Shown here piece after piece: positions 61,013-64,000 of a DNA stretch of 64,000 nt; the first letter of the stretch is position 1, and each line of letters opens with the position of its first letter. The position numbers were made by a program, and so were the translations under genes. The stretch covers positions 26,764,903-26,828,902 of the forward strand of contig OX439131.1 of assembly GCA_949318235.1 (NCBI GenBank), given 5' to 3'. Origin of the DNA: Ecdyonurus torrentis (lineage: Eukaryota > Arthropoda > Insecta > Ephemeroptera > Heptageniidae). The notes beneath the pieces are model-generated. The model was given only the letters and a program-made list of their open reading frames with translations, ran no database searches and was not told the origin of the DNA.

Positions 61013-61974
61013 TATAAGTAAAACTCATAGGGCAAAAATAAATTAAACAACTCATTTGACAAGCCGCATATATTAGTATTATTATTTACTATTTAGTTAT
61101 GTTTAACTGCGGGAGTATTACTTTGAGTTTTTTTCAAAAAATATAGCTTATATTATATAATACAATACTAAAATAATGTTTTCCCGGTTCAGAGAATATA
61201 CTAAAAATTAATGTAACCCATAGTTTCCATATGATTGGATCACCTAAAAATCACGTTTAGTCTTCACCATTGCTCAGTAAAAATTATACCAATATTACTG
61301 TAATATGAAATACGTATACGTATTAAGCAAATATTGTAACTTGTAACCAACTCAATTTTCAAAATACAGCAGAAAAAAATGCGCAAGGAAATGAAACAAA
61401 TGAAACATTATATATCTATATTTATAATTTATATATAATTTATATCATGGTATATTAATAGTAAAAAAAAAAAAAGTTGTCATATATTATACAAAGAATT
61501 ACATTATATTATTATTATGTTATTATTATTATAGTTGAAACCTTTTTTTTTTTTTTCCAGACTGGAAACAAAAAAGAAGCGGAAAAGCTAGTTAAAAATA
61601 TAATCAAAATAGTCATTAAACTAGGACTTCTCTACAGAAATGACCAATTTTCTAAAGAAGAACTTATGAATGCTGAGAAATTTAAGCAGCGTTTTCACTC
61701 TACCGCCATGGCAGTGGTCAGTTTCTATGAAGTGGATTTTAGTTACGACCGCGCTTTCTTGACCAAAGCGTTGGCAGAATGTCGAGAAGGACTCAAAAGT
61801 CTTGTTGTTAGGCACCTCACAGACAAATCTATTGCTAGAATTGATTCGGTGTTTGGATTTTTTGAAGATCCTACTCTCTTGGACTCTTTATTTAGACGAG
61901 ATTCAGAACATCGCGAGTTGCTAGGACGAATTGTCAGTGATATGAACTCTGCAATGGATGAGGGTGGCATGTGA
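58432..61974 (+). CDS. TNFAIP8L: TNFAIP8/TIPE family protein (3 coding exons)
   Basis: Coding segments: 58432-58441 (exon 58369-58441), 60176-60327, 61561-61974. Phases fit, giving 191 residues against 184-198 in vertebrate TNFAIP8/TIPE proteins. The core matches the family throughout: LRAQKKILSRMATKSVAKAF, IDDTTGSLLDNVYRLAK, NKKEAEKLVKNIIKIVIKLG, LLYRNDQFS, MAVVSFYEVDFSYDR and FFEDPTLLDSLF. The fold is a helical bundle with a hydrophobic cavity; family members bind phosphoinositides and act in cell survival, immunity or autophagy in the cytosol. The start is uncertain. ATG 58432 gives MTTVMAES; the internal ATG at 60178 gives a 187-residue form. Upstream of 58432 the exon stays open (PITECKPKSLKDVLDQTPAA), so an upstream exon could add a longer N-terminus. 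Candidate polyadenylation signal AATAAA at 62148-62153. Confidence 0.95.
58585..58658. repeat. (GA)n microsatellite
   Basis: About 74 bp of pure GA dinucleotide, 140 bp after a coding exon in intron 1 of the TNFAIP8-type gene. Confidence 0.95.
59205..59350. other. GC-rich island in intron 1 of the TNFAIP8-type gene
   Basis: About 145 bp of CpG-containing sequence (GTCTCGCGCCTCGCGGCGAC) in AT-rich DNA. It could be an alternative promoter or first exon giving the shorter protein from ATG 60178. No convincing donor was found on plus. Confidence 0.3.
60926..61010. repeat. (AT)n microsatellite
   Basis: About 85 bp of AT dinucleotide in intron 2 of the TNFAIP8-type gene; the rest of that 1.2-kb intron shows nothing recognisable. 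Confidence 0.95.

Positions 61975-64000
<2,026 letters not shown>

Overview
The window is AT-rich eukaryotic chromosomal DNA, full of poly-A/T runs, long (AT)n tracts and small inverted-repeat transposons. It carries four conserved animal genes with GT-AG introns, one small secreted-peptide gene and one decayed gene copy. The MAU2 and TNFAIP8-type proteins read most like arthropod (insect or crustacean) versions. The species cannot be told from the sequence. All identifications come from translating the spliced exons by eye; no database search was run.

Layout. 1-6.4 kb: repeats, a tRNA-derived SINE and two CpG-richer patches that could hold the promoter and first exon of the next gene. 6.4-16.1 kb (+): p66/GATAD2, a NuRD corepressor subunit in 7 coding exons, with an in-frame open extension behind its stop. 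16.2-18.7 kb: its long 3' UTR. 19.7-21.3 kb (-): a three-exon gene for a 150-residue secreted cysteine-rich protein that I do not recognise. 23.3-31.4 kb (+): MAU2/SCC4, the cohesin-loader partner, in 10 exons. 34.8-36.4 kb (+): a decayed duplicate of a retinol-dehydrogenase-like SDR gene, broken by frameshifts and by a LINE fragment. 39.4-41.6 kb (+): the intact SDR gene, 7 exons, 316 residues. 41.7-58.4 kb: a 17 kb gene-poor stretch with large inverted-repeat elements and isolated GC-rich islands that may be alternative first exons. 58.4-62.0 kb (+): a TNFAIP8/TIPE family gene. 62-64 kb: AT-rich DNA with nothing recognised.

The genes do not form a pathway. p66 and MAU2 both act on chromatin, the SDR is a membrane-anchored oxidoreductase and TNFAIP8 is a cytosolic lipid-binding regulator. 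MAU2 and the secreted-peptide gene are divergently transcribed.

Mobile DNA is the second theme. At least eight families of short inverted-repeat elements can be recognised from repeated copies or from target duplications: TA, TTAA and one clean 8-bp hAT-type duplication. Several are nested, most clearly in p66 intron 4 (9.4-10.7 kb) and at 20.1-20.9 kb.
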